The notes beneath the pieces are model-generated. The model searched no databases and had not been told where the DNA came from. It worked only from the letters and a program-made list of their open reading frames with translations. DNA of 64,000 bases from the NCBI RefSeq assembly GCF_004364335.1, contig NZ_SOCR01000006.1, positions 95,873-159,872 of the forward strand. The letters are read 5' to 3'. The DNA comes from Pseudomonas graminis. Its GTDB lineage: Bacteria; Pseudomonadota; Gammaproteobacteria; Pseudomonadales; Pseudomonadaceae. Position 1 is the stretch's first letter, and each line of letters starts with the position of its first letter. Position numbers and translations under genes: made by a program. Shown one piece after another: positions 7,700-17,547 of the stretch.

Positions 7700-10093
7700 T
7701 CAATCCACCACACTGAATTCCACCCGGGCGGTCTGCCCGCTTTCATCCAGCACGCTCAGTTGATAGCGCCCTAGCCGTGTGAAGGTGTGGGTGTAGCTGT
7801 CCTGACTGGCGGTGTCGCCCACCGGTGTGCCGTCGATGAACCACCAGCGCCGGCCACTTCCGCCCAATGCCGACAGCGTGAGCCGCAACAGTTGCTGACT
7901 GCCGGCCGGCAAGCGCAACTGATCGCCTTCACGCACGCCCACCACGGACAATGGCGGCGCCAGGCTCAACTCCTGGGGCGGGCATGACGGGTCGATGTCC
8001 GGCAAACGCGCCTCGCGCCGCTCGCTTTTCGGCAGCCAAGGCTCAAGCGGCGCCGGCCAGAGGGCGATGTCTTTTGGCTGAGCCTGTGGACAACTTGCCG
8101 CGACGCGCAGGCCTTTTTCGTTCAGCCAGACTTTTTCCACAAGCCCCAACCCCAGCGGCTGATCGGTGGCCTGCAAGGTCGGCGGGGTCGTGCCGTCGAG
8201 GGTCCAGGCGAAACGTTGGCGCCGGCAGTTCGGGTCGCTTTTGCTCATCGGCTGGCCCAGCGGCCAGCAAATCGCCGCAACGCCGACGTTGAGCGGCACC
8301 GGCAACACGGGCGGCAGGATGTTGCGCTGGGCATCGCGGTTCACCAGCAGGTCGTGAACCTGCAGCATCAACGGCGCTGCCGAGGCCAGCCCGAACTGCC
8401 CGGGCACCGGCGTGCCATCCGGCCGGCCGATCCACACGCCAATCAGAAACCTCGGCCCCACGCCAATCGACCAGGCATCACGAAAGCCATAACTGGTGCC
8501 GGTTTTCCAGGCCAGTTGCGGCCGCTGCACGAGTTCAGCGTGAGGATCGAGATCAGGCCGCGACTGGCCGCTGAGAATGCGCCGGATGATCCACGCCGCC
8601 CCCGGTGACATCATCGGCCGGTCACGCAGGCGATCATCGGGCTGCAAGCGAATATCCGCACTGCGCCCGCCCCGCGCGAAGGCGCTGTAGCCGCCAACCA
8701 GGTCTTCCAGCCGACTGCCGGCACCACCCAGGATCAAGGCCAGATTGGGCTCGGCCAGGGGCGGCAAGGTCAGCGGCACGCCGCCATTTCGCAATTCCGC
8801 CGCGAAACGCTTGGGTCCGTAGGCTTCCAGCAGTTGTACCGCTGGCAGATTCAGCGACATCGACAGCGCCGAGCTCGCCGCCACGGCACCGTTGAAACCC
8901 GACGAGAAATTGCCGGGACGATAGTCGCCATAGCGCCGAGGCACGTCCTGCAGCAACGACTCGGAATGGATCAATCCGGCGTCGATGGCCTTGCCGTAGA
9001 GAAAGGGTTTGAGGGTCGAGCCCGGCGAACGCAGCGCGCTGACCATGTCGACGTGACCAAAACGTTTGGCGTCGCCGATGTCCACCGAGCCGACGTAGGC
9101 GCGCACGGCCATGTTCTGCGCTTCCACCACCAGAATCGCGGCGGACGTGCGCTCGGGCAGACGCGCGCGCCAGCCCAGCAGCAGGTCTTCGAGACGACGC
9201 TGCAGCCCGGCGTCCAGCGTGGTGCGGATCAGCGGCGGGCTGTTCGGCCGATTCAGGCGCCGGGCCAGCAAGGGCGCCAGGCTGGGCTCCTGACGGGGCG
9301 CAAGCAGCAGCGGCTCTTCCAGCGCTTCGTCAACCGCACCCTGCGGCCAGGCGCCAAACTCGGCCAGACGCCGTAACACCTTGTCCCGCGCGGCCTGAGC
9401 ACGCTGCGCATGGCGATCCGGACGCAGACGACTCGGCGCCTGGGGCAGCACGGCCAACAGCGCCGCGTCGGCACGGGTCAGTTGCTGCGGGGACTTGCCC
9501 AGGTAAGCCCAACTGGCGGCGGCGACGCCCTGTAATGTGCCGCCAAACGGCGCGCGGTTCAGGTACAGCACCAGAATGTCCTGCTTGGACAGGTGCCATT
9601 CGAGCTGCGCGGTCCGCCACAGCTGTCGAAGCTTGCCCGCGAGCGTGCGCGAGTGTGGATCGAGCAAGCGGGCCACCTGCATCGACAGCGTGCTGCCGCC
9701 GGAAACGACATGGCCGCCAGCAAGGTTTTGCCAGGCCGCGCGCGCCAGCGCCATGGGGTTCACGCCGGGATGCTGATAGAACCAGCGATCTTCGTAGGTC
9801 AACAGGGCTTCGAGGTAATAGGGCGACACCTGTTCGACTGTCACCGGGTAGCGCCAGACGCCATTGGCATCGGCGAATCGCCACAACGGCGTGCCGTCTT
9901 CAGCGAGCACGACGCGCGCCAGATCGTCCTTGGGCAAGGGCAGCGGCCAGATCCGGTCGGCGAGCCAGAGCAGCAGGCACACGATAAGCAGGCTGCCGAT
10001 GAGCGAGGCGACAGCGCGGGCACCGCGTCGCCCCATTCGCGAACAGGCTCGGTCCCACACCCTCATGGGCAGCGATAATCGTGTGATCTTCAC
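7700..10093 (-). CDS. pbpC: penicillin-binding protein 1C
   Basis: A 797-residue inner-membrane peptidoglycan synthase. One membrane anchor (residues ~28-46) precedes a GT51 transglycosylase domain (TYEDRWFYQHPG; GGSTLSMQ) and a transpeptidase domain with Ser359 in STLK, SLN, and Lys530 in KTGTS. The last ~100 residues form the C-terminal Ig-like domain typical of PbpC. The GTG at 10093 has AAAGG at 6 nt; an ATG at 10066 lacks a good site. In enterobacteria pbpC follows the macroglobulin gene yfhM directly, and the two are thought to cooperate in repair and defence of the wall. Here a small gene on the other strand separates them. Confidence 0.95.
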   Translation of the reverse strand: MKITRLSLPMRVWDRACSRMGRRGARAVASLIGSLLIVCLLLWLADRIWPLPLPKDDLARVVLAEDGTPLWRFADANGVWRYPVTVEQVSPYYLEALLTYEDRWFYQHPGVNPMALARAAWQNLAGGHVVSGGSTLSMQVARLLDPHSRTLAGKLRQLWRTAQLEWHLSKQDILVLYLNRAPFGGTLQGVAAASWAYLGKSPQQLTRADAALLAVLPQAPSRLRPDRHAQRAQAARDKVLRRLAEFGAWPQGAVDEALEEPLLLAPRQEPSLAPLLARRLNRPNSPPLIRTTLDAGLQRRLEDLLLGWRARLPERTSAAILVVEAQNMAVRAYVGSVDIGDAKRFGHVDMVSALRSPGSTLKPFLYGKAIDAGLIHSESLLQDVPRRYGDYRPGNFSSGFNGAVAASSALSMSLNLPAVQLLEAYGPKRFAAELRNGGVPLTLPPLAEPNLALILGGAGSRLEDLVGGYSAFARGGRSADIRLQPDDRLRDRPMMSPGAAWIIRRILSGQSRPDLDPHAELVQRPQLAWKTGTSYGFRDAWSIGVGPRFLIGVWIGRPDGTPVPGQFGLASAAPLMLQVHDLLVNRDAQRNILPPVLPVPLNVGVAAICWPLGQPMSKSDPNCRRQRFAWTLDGTTPPTLQATDQPLGLGLVEKVWLNEKGLRVAASCPQAQPKDIALWPAPLEPWLPKSERREARLPDIDPSCPPQELSLAPPLSVVGVREGDQLRLPAGSQQLLRLTLSALGGSGRRWWFIDGTPVGDTASQDSYTHTFTRLGRYQLSVLDESGQTARVEFSVVD

Positions 10094-10188
10094 AGAAAGC
10101 CTTTACCCGACAGGGAACTCGCCCGGACAATCGACAGCCAAAGCGAGCAACGCCGTTTTTGGTCCACGCCCCTCATCAGGAAGCAGAT

Positions 10189-10482
10189 ATGCAGGTAGAA
10201 AGCGTTTTCGAATGGCTCGGCCAAGTGATTGGCGCCGTGATCCGCTTCGTCGTCGACGGCTTAAGCTGGTTGTTCAACATGTTCACTCACGCGGGCGGTA
10301 ATTTCGTTGACGGCCTGTCGCGTACGCTGGGCATGGACACTTCAATCGTCAGCATCGTGGCCCTGGTCGTCGGGCTGATGCTGCTGTATTCAGCGATCCG
10401 CGCTTTCATGCGCGCCTCGATCATCATGGGGATCATCTGGCTGTTCCTGGGGTTGTGGCTGTTGAGCTGGATTATTCATTGA
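10189..10482 (+). CDS. small two-helix membrane protein
   Basis: A 97-residue protein of unknown function. It has an amphipathic, aromatic N-terminal region and two predicted membrane helices near residues 57-76 (VSIVALVVGLMLLYSAI) and 80-95 (IIMGIIWLFLGLWLLSWII), separated by a short basic turn. AGGAAG precedes the ATG by 5 nt. It points away from pbpC and towards the macroglobulin gene, interrupting the pair. Its placement suggests an envelope role, but that is inference only. Confidence 0.75.
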   Translation: MQVESVFEWLGQVIGAVIRFVVDGLSWLFNMFTHAGGNFVDGLSRTLGMDTSIVSIVALVVGLMLLYSAIRAFMRASIIMGIIWLFLGLWLLSWIIH

Positions 10483-10520
10483 TTGCCGTGCAAGGCAGAC
10501 GCCATCCACTGTGTTGATCG

Positions 10521-10613
10521 TTCCCACGCTCCGCGTGGGAATGCAGCCCAAGACGCTCCGCGTCATCTGACGCAGAGCGTCGACCGAGGTGCTACCACGC
10601 AGAGCGTGGGAGC
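10521..10613. repeat. triple-hairpin intergenic repeat
   Basis: Three consecutive dyads: TCCCACGC-TCC-GCGTGGGA (10521-10539), GACGCT...AGCGTC with an inner GCGTC/GACGC (10552-10581) and GCTACCACGC-AGA-GCGTGGGAGC (10591-10613). This is a recognisable Pseudomonas intergenic repeat. It sits between the convergent small membrane gene and the macroglobulin gene and may terminate both. Confidence 0.75.
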
Positions 10614-10643
10614 AATCAGGCCCAAGAGCGAATCACCTGTCCC

Positions 10644-13600
10644 CTACTTCTTGCCTTTCACCACCAACTGCGCCGGCGCTTCGCCCAAGGCCTGCCAGTT
10701 CGGCCGATACATCGACTCCACTTGGGGCGGCGGCACGCGGTACACGCCCGGCGTCACAGCCCGCGCCAGATACAGCAGGTGCACCGTGTTGAAGCCCTCC
10801 AGATCCACCGCAGCCACATAGCGATCGCCGCGGAATTCCTGATGCTTCACGCCGGCGTTCTCCATCGATTCACGCCACTGCTTCACGGACTCGCTGGCGT
10901 CCTCCAGACTGGCCGAGCTCTGCGCCAGATTCTGGTTTTCGATCTCCAGACCGGCCGGCAGCAGGTCCACCACCAACGCATCCGGCACACGCTCCTTGGC
11001 CTTGATCTCAAGATGCACCAGGACCAGTTCGCCGCTCTTCAAGCCATTGAGGTTCAGTGCCGCGCCGTCCATGCCCAGATAATCACGGCTTATGGACAGG
11101 TTCTCGCCACCGGCCGCAGGCGGCTGCGACGGATACCCGGAAATCGTCATCTGCTGATACAGCGTGTCGCCACCGGTGTTCTGCACGGTCAACGGCGCGG
11201 CCAGCACTGAACTGTCGAGTTTGACGCCCGGCTGATCGTTGCTCAGCTCGCGATTGTTGCTGCCGCTGGTCAGCGTCGCCGCCCATTTCGCTTCAGGTTT
11301 GCCGAGCAGATCGCGACCGGCGAGGAACAGCGAATTGCGTTCCTGGGTCGACAGATAGCGGTTCGCCACGACCTGGTCGGACAGCGCAAACAGCCGCTCC
11401 TCGACCTTTTCCGGCGCCAGTTTGTTCTCCTCCAGCAGCGACAGAATCAACGCCTGATCACGCAACGGGCTGCCGTAATCGGCGAGCCAGTCGTTGGCCT
11501 TGCGACCGGCTGCCAGCCCTGCGAGCAAGGCCTGATCGGCGCGGGGTTTGTCGCCCATTTTCTCAAGGGCGATGGACAGCTGCACCAGCGGCAGACCTGA
11601 CCGCGCATCGCTGCGGCGGTCAAACAGACTGCGCAGCGCACCCAACGGTGCCTGCTGACTGCGTGACAACACCAGACCGGCGTAGGCCTGCACGGCGAAG
11701 CGGGTGTGGTCGGCGTTTTCGCTGTAATTGACCTCGATCTGATTGCGCTCCTGCAAGTAACGCAACAATCGCTCGTTGGCCTTTTTCAGCGCATCCGGCG
11801 GTACCGCGAAGCCTTGATCGCGAGCACGCAGCAGGAAGTCAGTGACGTAGGCAGTCAGCCAGTATTCCTCCTCGCCGTCCGCCGCCCACAGGCCGAAGCT
11901 GCCGTTGTAGCGCTGCATACCGATCAGTCGCTCGATGCCCAGTTCGATCTTGCGCTTGCGGTCGGCATCGGATTCGCCTTGCAGGCCCAGACGCTTGAGC
12001 GTTGCGGCGTCGGCGTAGAGCGACGGGTACAAACCGCTGGTGGTCTGCTCCAGGCAACCGTAGGGATAGGCTTTCAACGCGCGGATCTGTTCGCCAAGGT
12101 TCAGCGGCGGACGGCTCGACACCGACAGCAACGCCTCGCGCCCCGCTGGCTCGAAGGCCTCAAGGGCGCCGTCCGGCAGGCTCCATGCCTGATCCTTGAG
12201 CACCGCGCGGTATTGCTTGAGCATCGCCGGGTACGCAGGGCGCACGCCGATGGTCCACTCGCGACTGAAAGCCGGCAGGTTCTCGCCCGGCAGGTCCAGA
12301 CCGTTGACCGTCACCCGAATAACGCCCTGACCGAAACCGCCCAGCGCCTTGACCGGAATCTGCAGCGTGGTGCGTTGCCCCTGATTCAGGCTGACGGCTT
12401 TGGCGCCGTCGCCTTCAGTCAGACTCAACTGCCCTTCAGCCACGACTTGCACGTTGAGCTTTTGCGCTTTGCCAGACAGGTTCGACAGGTCCAGCGCCAC
12501 CTTGGTCTGGTCGCCGCCTGCCAGGAAACGCGGTGCCGATAACTCAGCGATCAACGGCGCCGCCACCACGGTTTTGGCTTCGGCCATGCCGTAGCGCTCG
12601 TCAGTCCAGGCTTGCGCCATGATCCGCAGCTCACCGTTGAAATCCGGGATGTCGACGCTGACTTCCGCGTCGCCCTGCTCGTTCAGGGTCACCGGTGCGC
12701 TTTGCAGGGCGACGATGGTGACGCTGGTTTCCGGTCGCTTGCCGCCTTTGGCCAGGGCCGCGTCGCCGCCGAAGGCCAGGCTGGCGAGACGATTACGCCC
12801 GGCCTCGATCAACTGCCCGTAGATGTCCAGTTGGTCGGCGCCGTATTCCTTGCGCCCGAACATCGCCGCGAACGGATCCGGCGTGGCGTATTCGGTGATG
12901 TTGAGAATGCCCACGTCCACCGCAGCGACCAGCACATGCACACTTTTCGGGATCGTACCGTCGGCGTTCTTCGCGTTGACCTTCAGCTTGAGCGGCTGCT
13001 TGGGCCGCATCTTTTCGGGTGCTGTGACGGTCAGCGCCAGCTTGCGCTGCGAGCGGTCCAGCGGCAGGTGCAACACGCCCACGGCACGTTTCGGCGTGAC
13101 GTTGGCTTTGCGCTCACCTGGACGAATCACCAGCGCGCTGACATAGAGGTCATGCCGCGCCCATTTCTTGTCCATCGGGATGTCGTAGGTTTTGCCTTCT
13201 GCGGGCACATCGATCTCTTGCCACCACAGCGGCCCTTCGCTGGACTCTACCAACAGATAGCCCTTGCCCGCCGAGGGTGGCGTGACCGTCACTTTTGCGG
13301 TGTCGCCATCGGCATAGGCCGGTTTGTCCAGCGCCAGCTTGACCTGATCGGGACGCACGGCGCCGCCTTCGGCATTGTCCTGCCAGCGATAACCGGCCCA
13401 GAAACGCACGCTGCTGATCAGACCGGTGGCCGGATCCTCGACTTCGACGCGATACGGGCCCCACTCGACCGGGAAGCTGATTTTCGCCGTCGAGTCCTTC
13501 TTCACGCTGAGGGTGTCTTCGGACAGGTTGAGAAACTTCTCGTTGAAGTGATAGCTCCAGCCATCGCTGTCGGAGTAGTTCCAGTAGTAATCGCGGCGCT

Positions 13601-15569
13601 CGCGGACCAGCCGCACCTTGAGGTTGTCGGCGGCCAGTTTGTGGCCCTGGGCGTCAGCCATCAGTACTTCGAATTCGACAGGGCCGTCGCCGTCAGTGGC
13701 TTCGCCGTCGTACAAACCGCGCAGGCCCGGCATTGCGTCAGCGGGCCAGACCGGCTGGGTCAGACGCCGCGTGATCGGCCGTCCGCCGGACTCCTGCAAA
13801 CTGGCCTGCAACACCAGCTCCAGCGGCGAACGGGCCTTGGCCCATTGGCTGTCGATGCTCAGGTCGAGCTTGCCGTTGGCATCCAGCGTGCTGTCTTCGA
13901 TTTCCAGGTCTTGCTTGAGGTCTTCCTCGGTCACCGAACCAAACTGATAACCCGGCAGCCCGGGCACGGCTTCACGCAGCGGACGCACATAGAGCTGACC
14001 GTTCAGGCGATTGCCCGACGCCGGCGCGCCGTAGAGGTATCGACCGGTAATCGCTACGTCGAACGGCGCATCAGGTGCCAGCGGGGTGTCGCTGCCCTTG
14101 AGCTCCAGCGCCATGCGCTCTGGCAGGAAGTCTTCGACCTGGAATTCATACAATTGCGGCTTGCCGTCACCCAGATCAAACACCAATTGCCAGCGACCCG
14201 TCGGCGCCTCATCCGACAGCTGCAATTGATATTGGTACAGCCCGGTGGCATCAGCGTCCCACACGAACTTGCGACTGACCTGCTCATCCGGGCGACGCAC
14301 TTCCACGGTGATCGGCTGTGGCTTCACGCTCTTGCCGTCGCTGTCACGCAGCAAGCCATTGAGTAGCACCACTTCACCCGGGCGGTAGAGATCGCGCGGG
14401 CCGAAGATGAAGAATTGCAGCGGGTGCGCCTTGGGGCCTGTGATGTCGAACTCGGCCAGATCCAAAGCGGCGCTGTTCAGACGCAGCATGCTGGTCTGCT
14501 CGCCTTGATGGGCCAGCAACACTTGGGCCTTGGCCGGCAATGGCAGCTCGGCGTGGCCGGCGTTGTCGGTCTTGCCCTTACCGATCACGCGACCCTTCTC
14601 GTCATACAGCTCGACGTCGACGCCGCTCAGGGCTTTGCCGCCTTCCAGTGCCTGGGTGAAGACGTCCAGCCGATTGGCGTAACGGTGCGCAGACAAACCA
14701 ATGTCGCTGAGGGTGAACAGCGTGGCGGGCTGGGTGTAGTTGTAGGTCCCGGAGGCGCGCATCACGGCGAGATAAACGCCCGGCTGTTGCAGCGGTTTGA
14801 GGCCGGAGATCGGCAGCAGCACGGTCTCGCGAGTGTTGCGCGCAGGGTTCAGGTCGAAACGGCCGCTGTAGACCAGATCAGCCAGGGGCAGCAGTTCTTT
14901 GGACTGGTAACTCTCAAGGCTGGACGAGCCTTCCCACGAGCCAAGAAACGCAGGCAGTGACTCGGGCTTGATGCGGAAGAATTCGACGTCCACTTTGTCG
15001 ACGTTCAGCGCGATCACCGGCAAGCCCTCAGCGAGCCGCGTCGGCAGCAGACTGCCGCGACTGGCAAAGCCCACAGTCGCTTGCAGATCAGAGGTTTCAA
15101 GACGCGCGGAGTACTCGGCCGCCAGGGTGTTGTTGTTCACCGCCACCAGGCCTGGATCGATGGTCAGCACCAGCTTGCGCTTGGGCTCAAGGTGACGCAG
15201 GCGCAGCTCCATGAGGTTGTCCGACAGCTCCCAGGCGCCATCGACCTTGCCGTCCTTGCTGTCGACCAGGTGCACTTTTTCAGCGAATTTCTGATCGGGA
15301 TTCAGCGGCACCGAAAAGCTCAACGACAGCGTGCTGGCGCCATCGAGCTGAACTTCGGAAACGTCCACCACCGTCAACTCGCGGCCGGCGTAGCGCTTGC
15401 TCAGCGCGGGAATGTCCACCGCAGGCTTGGGCTTGGCATCGGCGGGGCCCGGCTGCGCAACTGCCGCAGCAGGTGGGGCGGGGACAGGCGCGGGCTTGTC
15501 GGACGAAGAGGAATCGCAGGCACTGAGTAGCACCAGCGCGCAGGCCAGGAACAATCCTTTGTTTAGCAT
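10644..15569 (-). CDS. bacterial alpha-2-macroglobulin lipoprotein (YfhM type)
   Basis: A 1641-residue predicted lipoprotein with lipobox LSAC (Cys18) and a Pro/Ala-rich linker to about residue 50. The length matches YfhM-class macroglobulins (about 1650). Successive MG beta-sandwich domains lead to the thioester motif CLEQ with Cys1172, in the context YGCLEQTTSG of the alpha-helical thioester domain; a receptor-binding-like domain ends the protein. The family traps proteases covalently in the periplasm. Presence of CLEQ marks it as the YfhM type rather than the thioester-less MagD type. Its neighbour pbpC supports a wall-protection role. Start ATG follows the usual lipoprotein signal. Confidence 0.93.
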   Translation of the reverse strand: MLNKGLFLACALVLLSACDSSSSDKPAPVPAPPAAAVAQPGPADAKPKPAVDIPALSKRYAGRELTVVDVSEVQLDGASTLSLSFSVPLNPDQKFAEKVHLVDSKDGKVDGAWELSDNLMELRLRHLEPKRKLVLTIDPGLVAVNNNTLAAEYSARLETSDLQATVGFASRGSLLPTRLAEGLPVIALNVDKVDVEFFRIKPESLPAFLGSWEGSSSLESYQSKELLPLADLVYSGRFDLNPARNTRETVLLPISGLKPLQQPGVYLAVMRASGTYNYTQPATLFTLSDIGLSAHRYANRLDVFTQALEGGKALSGVDVELYDEKGRVIGKGKTDNAGHAELPLPAKAQVLLAHQGEQTSMLRLNSAALDLAEFDITGPKAHPLQFFIFGPRDLYRPGEVVLLNGLLRDSDGKSVKPQPITVEVRRPDEQVSRKFVWDADATGLYQYQLQLSDEAPTGRWQLVFDLGDGKPQLYEFQVEDFLPERMALELKGSDTPLAPDAPFDVAITGRYLYGAPASGNRLNGQLYVRPLREAVPGLPGYQFGSVTEEDLKQDLEIEDSTLDANGKLDLSIDSQWAKARSPLELVLQASLQESGGRPITRRLTQPVWPADAMPGLRGLYDGEATDGDGPVEFEVLMADAQGHKLAADNLKVRLVRERRDYYWNYSDSDGWSYHFNEKFLNLSEDTLSVKKDSTAKISFPVEWGPYRVEVEDPATGLISSVRFWAGYRWQDNAEGGAVRPDQVKLALDKPAYADGDTAKVTVTPPSAGKGYLLVESSEGPLWWQEIDVPAEGKTYDIPMDKKWARHDLYVSALVIRPGERKANVTPKRAVGVLHLPLDRSQRKLALTVTAPEKMRPKQPLKLKVNAKNADGTIPKSVHVLVAAVDVGILNITEYATPDPFAAMFGRKEYGADQLDIYGQLIEAGRNRLASLAFGGDAALAKGGKRPETSVTIVALQSAPVTLNEQGDAEVSVDIPDFNGELRIMAQAWTDERYGMAEAKTVVAAPLIAELSAPRFLAGGDQTKVALDLSNLSGKAQKLNVQVVAEGQLSLTEGDGAKAVSLNQGQRTTLQIPVKALGGFGQGVIRVTVNGLDLPGENLPAFSREWTIGVRPAYPAMLKQYRAVLKDQAWSLPDGALEAFEPAGREALLSVSSRPPLNLGEQIRALKAYPYGCLEQTTSGLYPSLYADAATLKRLGLQGESDADRKRKIELGIERLIGMQRYNGSFGLWAADGEEEYWLTAYVTDFLLRARDQGFAVPPDALKKANERLLRYLQERNQIEVNYSENADHTRFAVQAYAGLVLSRSQQAPLGALRSLFDRRSDARSGLPLVQLSIALEKMGDKPRADQALLAGLAAGRKANDWLADYGSPLRDQALILSLLEENKLAPEKVEERLFALSDQVVANRYLSTQERNSLFLAGRDLLGKPEAKWAATLTSGSNNRELSNDQPGVKLDSSVLAAPLTVQNTGGDTLYQQMTISGYPSQPPAAGGENLSISRDYLGMDGAALNLNGLKSGELVLVHLEIKAKERVPDALVVDLLPAGLEIENQNLAQSSASLEDASESVKQWRESMENAGVKHQEFRGDRYVAAVDLEGFNTVHLLYLARAVTPGVYRVPPPQVESMYRPNWQALGEAPAQLVVKGKK

Positions 15570-15700
15570 GAGGCACTCATTTGGACGACAGCGATGAGGG
15601 AGCAGAAGTTATAGCACCGCTTTTGCAATCGTAAAGCGCGGCGCGCAGATAGACCGTGGGTTTGTGCGTTTGTTCTCAAGGGGGCAAACGCAACGGTGGC

Positions 15701-16090
15701 TGCAGCCAACGCGCTTCGTCTGTCTGCCACGATCAACTGTAGGAGCGACCGGGGTGACGCTCCACCTTGCCCGCGAAGGCATTTTCACAACAGATAGAGA
15801 TGCGGCGGATGTACTGGCGCTTTCGCGGGCAAGCGCGCTCCTACAGTGGTTTTGCGGTGGGCGATGGATCCCGGTCGCCTCTTCGTGCGCAAGCTCACCC
15901 TCAGATACTGCATCCAACGCGCATCTTCGGTCTGCCTCGATCAACTGTAGGAGCGCGCTTGCCCGCGAAGGCGTCTTCACTGCAGATGAAGATGCGTCGG
16001 ATGTTCTGGCGCCTTCGTGGGCAAGGTGGAGCGCCACCCCGGTCGCTCCTACAGTGGTTTTGCGGCGGGCGATGGATACTGGTCGGGCAC
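15701..16090. repeat. duplicated REP/BIME array
   Basis: The 637-nt gap 15570-16206 contains no convincing gene. It is dominated by two copies of a REP pair, 15737-15847 and 15944-16054, with matching flanks (GATCAACTGTAGGAG on the left, CTACAGTGGTTTTGCGG on the right), giving an imperfect tandem duplication with a period of about 208 nt. Copy 1 has an extended left arm (CGACCGGGGTGACGCTCCACC) and copy 2 has the complement of it in its right arm, so the outermost arms also pair. Confidence 0.8.
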
Positions 16091-16206
16091 GAAGTCCGTA
16101 GGCGATGCTTCGTCCAGTGGTCGCGCAGTAACAGCACAACGGACGACAGAAGTCCTGCATCCACGCGTCGTCATCGCTACACTCGCGCGCTTGCCCGGGA
16201 GCCTTC

Positions 16207-17547
16207 ATGTCCAACTTCTTCAACGACTGGCGTCAGCGCGCGACCCATCGGCAGGTGTGGGCGCTGGCCGCACCGATGATCCTGTCGAATATCTCCGTGC
16301 CGCTGGTTTCGCTGGTCGACAGCACGGTGATCGGCCATCTGCCCCACGCTCACCAACTGGGCGCTGTCGCGGTCGGCGGCACGCTGTACAGCTTTCTCGC
16401 CTGGGCCATGGGTTTCCTGCGCATGGGCACGACGGGGTTTGCCGCCCAGGCCGCCGGGCGCAATGACGGCGCGGCGCTTCGTCAGGTGCTGTTGCAGGGC
16501 TTGCTGCTGGCGATGGGGTTCTCTGTGCTGCTGGGACTGATCGGCTTGCCGTTCCAACACCTGGCGCTGGAAATGATGCAGCCCTCGGACGATCTCAACG
16601 AGCTGACCCGCGACTTCTTCCACACCCGCTTGTTCGGTTTGCCCGCGGCGTTGGCGAGCTATGCGCTGGTGGGCTGGTTCCTCGGTCTGCAAAACGCCCG
16701 GGCGCCGCTGGCCATTTTGCTGACCACTAACCTGGTCAACATCGCGCTGAATCTGTGGTTCGTTATGGGGCTGGACTGGGGCGTGGTCGGCAGCGCGCGT
16801 GCGTCGGTCATCGCCGAATGGACCGGCGCCCTCCTCGGCCTCGCCCTCACCCACAAAGGTCTGCGCGCGTATCCGGGACAGCTGGCAGTGTCCGCGCTCA
16901 AGCGCTGGCAGAGCTGGCGCCCGCTGCTCACGGTCAATCGCGATATCTTCATTCGCAGCCTGATCCTCCAATCGGTGTTCTTCCTGATCACCGTGCAAGG
17001 CGCTCGACTGGGCGATGCGACCGTGGCCGCCAATGCGCTGCTGCTCAACGGGCTGTTGCTGATGGCCCACGCGCTGGACGGACTGGCTCACGCCGTTGAA
17101 GCCCTCTGCGGACACGCCATCGGCGCACGGGATCGCGAGGCGTTGCGACGCTCGTTAAATGTCTCCGGAGGCTGGTCACTGATCTGTAGCGTCGCGTTCG
17201 TAGGGCTGTTTCTGCTGGGCGGGCACCTGTTCATCGAGATGCAGACAGACATCCCAGCAGTGCGCGACATTGCTTTCGTCTATCTGCCCTATCTCGCCGT
17301 GCTGCCCTTTGTCGCGGTCTGGAGCTATTTGCTCGACGGCCTGTTCATCGGCGCCACCCGCGCCCGCGAGATGCGCAACGCGATGATCGTCACGGCCTTG
17401 ATCACCGCACCGTTCGCCTGGCTGGCAAGCGGGTTCGGCAACCACGGGCTGTGGCTGGTGTTCTTGCTGTTCATGGCATTGAGGGCGCTGACGCTGGGGT
17501 ATCTGGCCAGACGCTTGAATCGCAGCGGCGGCTGGTTCAACGGCTGA
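16207..17547 (+). CDS. MATE family efflux transporter (DinF type)
   Basis: A 446-residue polytopic inner-membrane protein with about twelve hydrophobic segments in two homologous halves. The N-terminal region (WALAAPMILSNISVPLVSLVDSTVIGHL) and GAVAVGGTLYSFLAW are characteristic of the DinF branch of MATE cation/drug antiporters. It would export organic compounds in exchange for H+ or Na+; the substrate cannot be read. It follows the REP array and converges with the esterase gene, overlapping its end by 11 nt. No lexA gene is adjacent, unlike the enterobacterial lexA-dinF pair. Confidence 0.9.
   Translation: MSNFFNDWRQRATHRQVWALAAPMILSNISVPLVSLVDSTVIGHLPHAHQLGAVAVGGTLYSFLAWAMGFLRMGTTGFAAQAAGRNDGAALRQVLLQGLLLAMGFSVLLGLIGLPFQHLALEMMQPSDDLNELTRDFFHTRLFGLPAALASYALVGWFLGLQNARAPLAILLTTNLVNIALNLWFVMGLDWGVVGSARASVIAEWTGALLGLALTHKGLRAYPGQLAVSALKRWQSWRPLLTVNRDIFIRSLILQSVFFLITVQGARLGDATVAANALLLNGLLLMAHALDGLAHAVEALCGHAIGARDREALRRSLNVSGGWSLICSVAFVGLFLLGGHLFIEMQTDIPAVRDIAFVYLPYLAVLPFVAVWSYLLDGLFIGATRAREMRNAMIVTALITAPFAWLASGFGNHGLWLVFLLFMALRALTLGYLARRLNRSGGWFNG

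Noticed and set aside
15664..16279. Several 100-200 codon frames in the gap before the MATE gene
   Set aside because: They run through the REP array on both strands; composition and repeats explain them.
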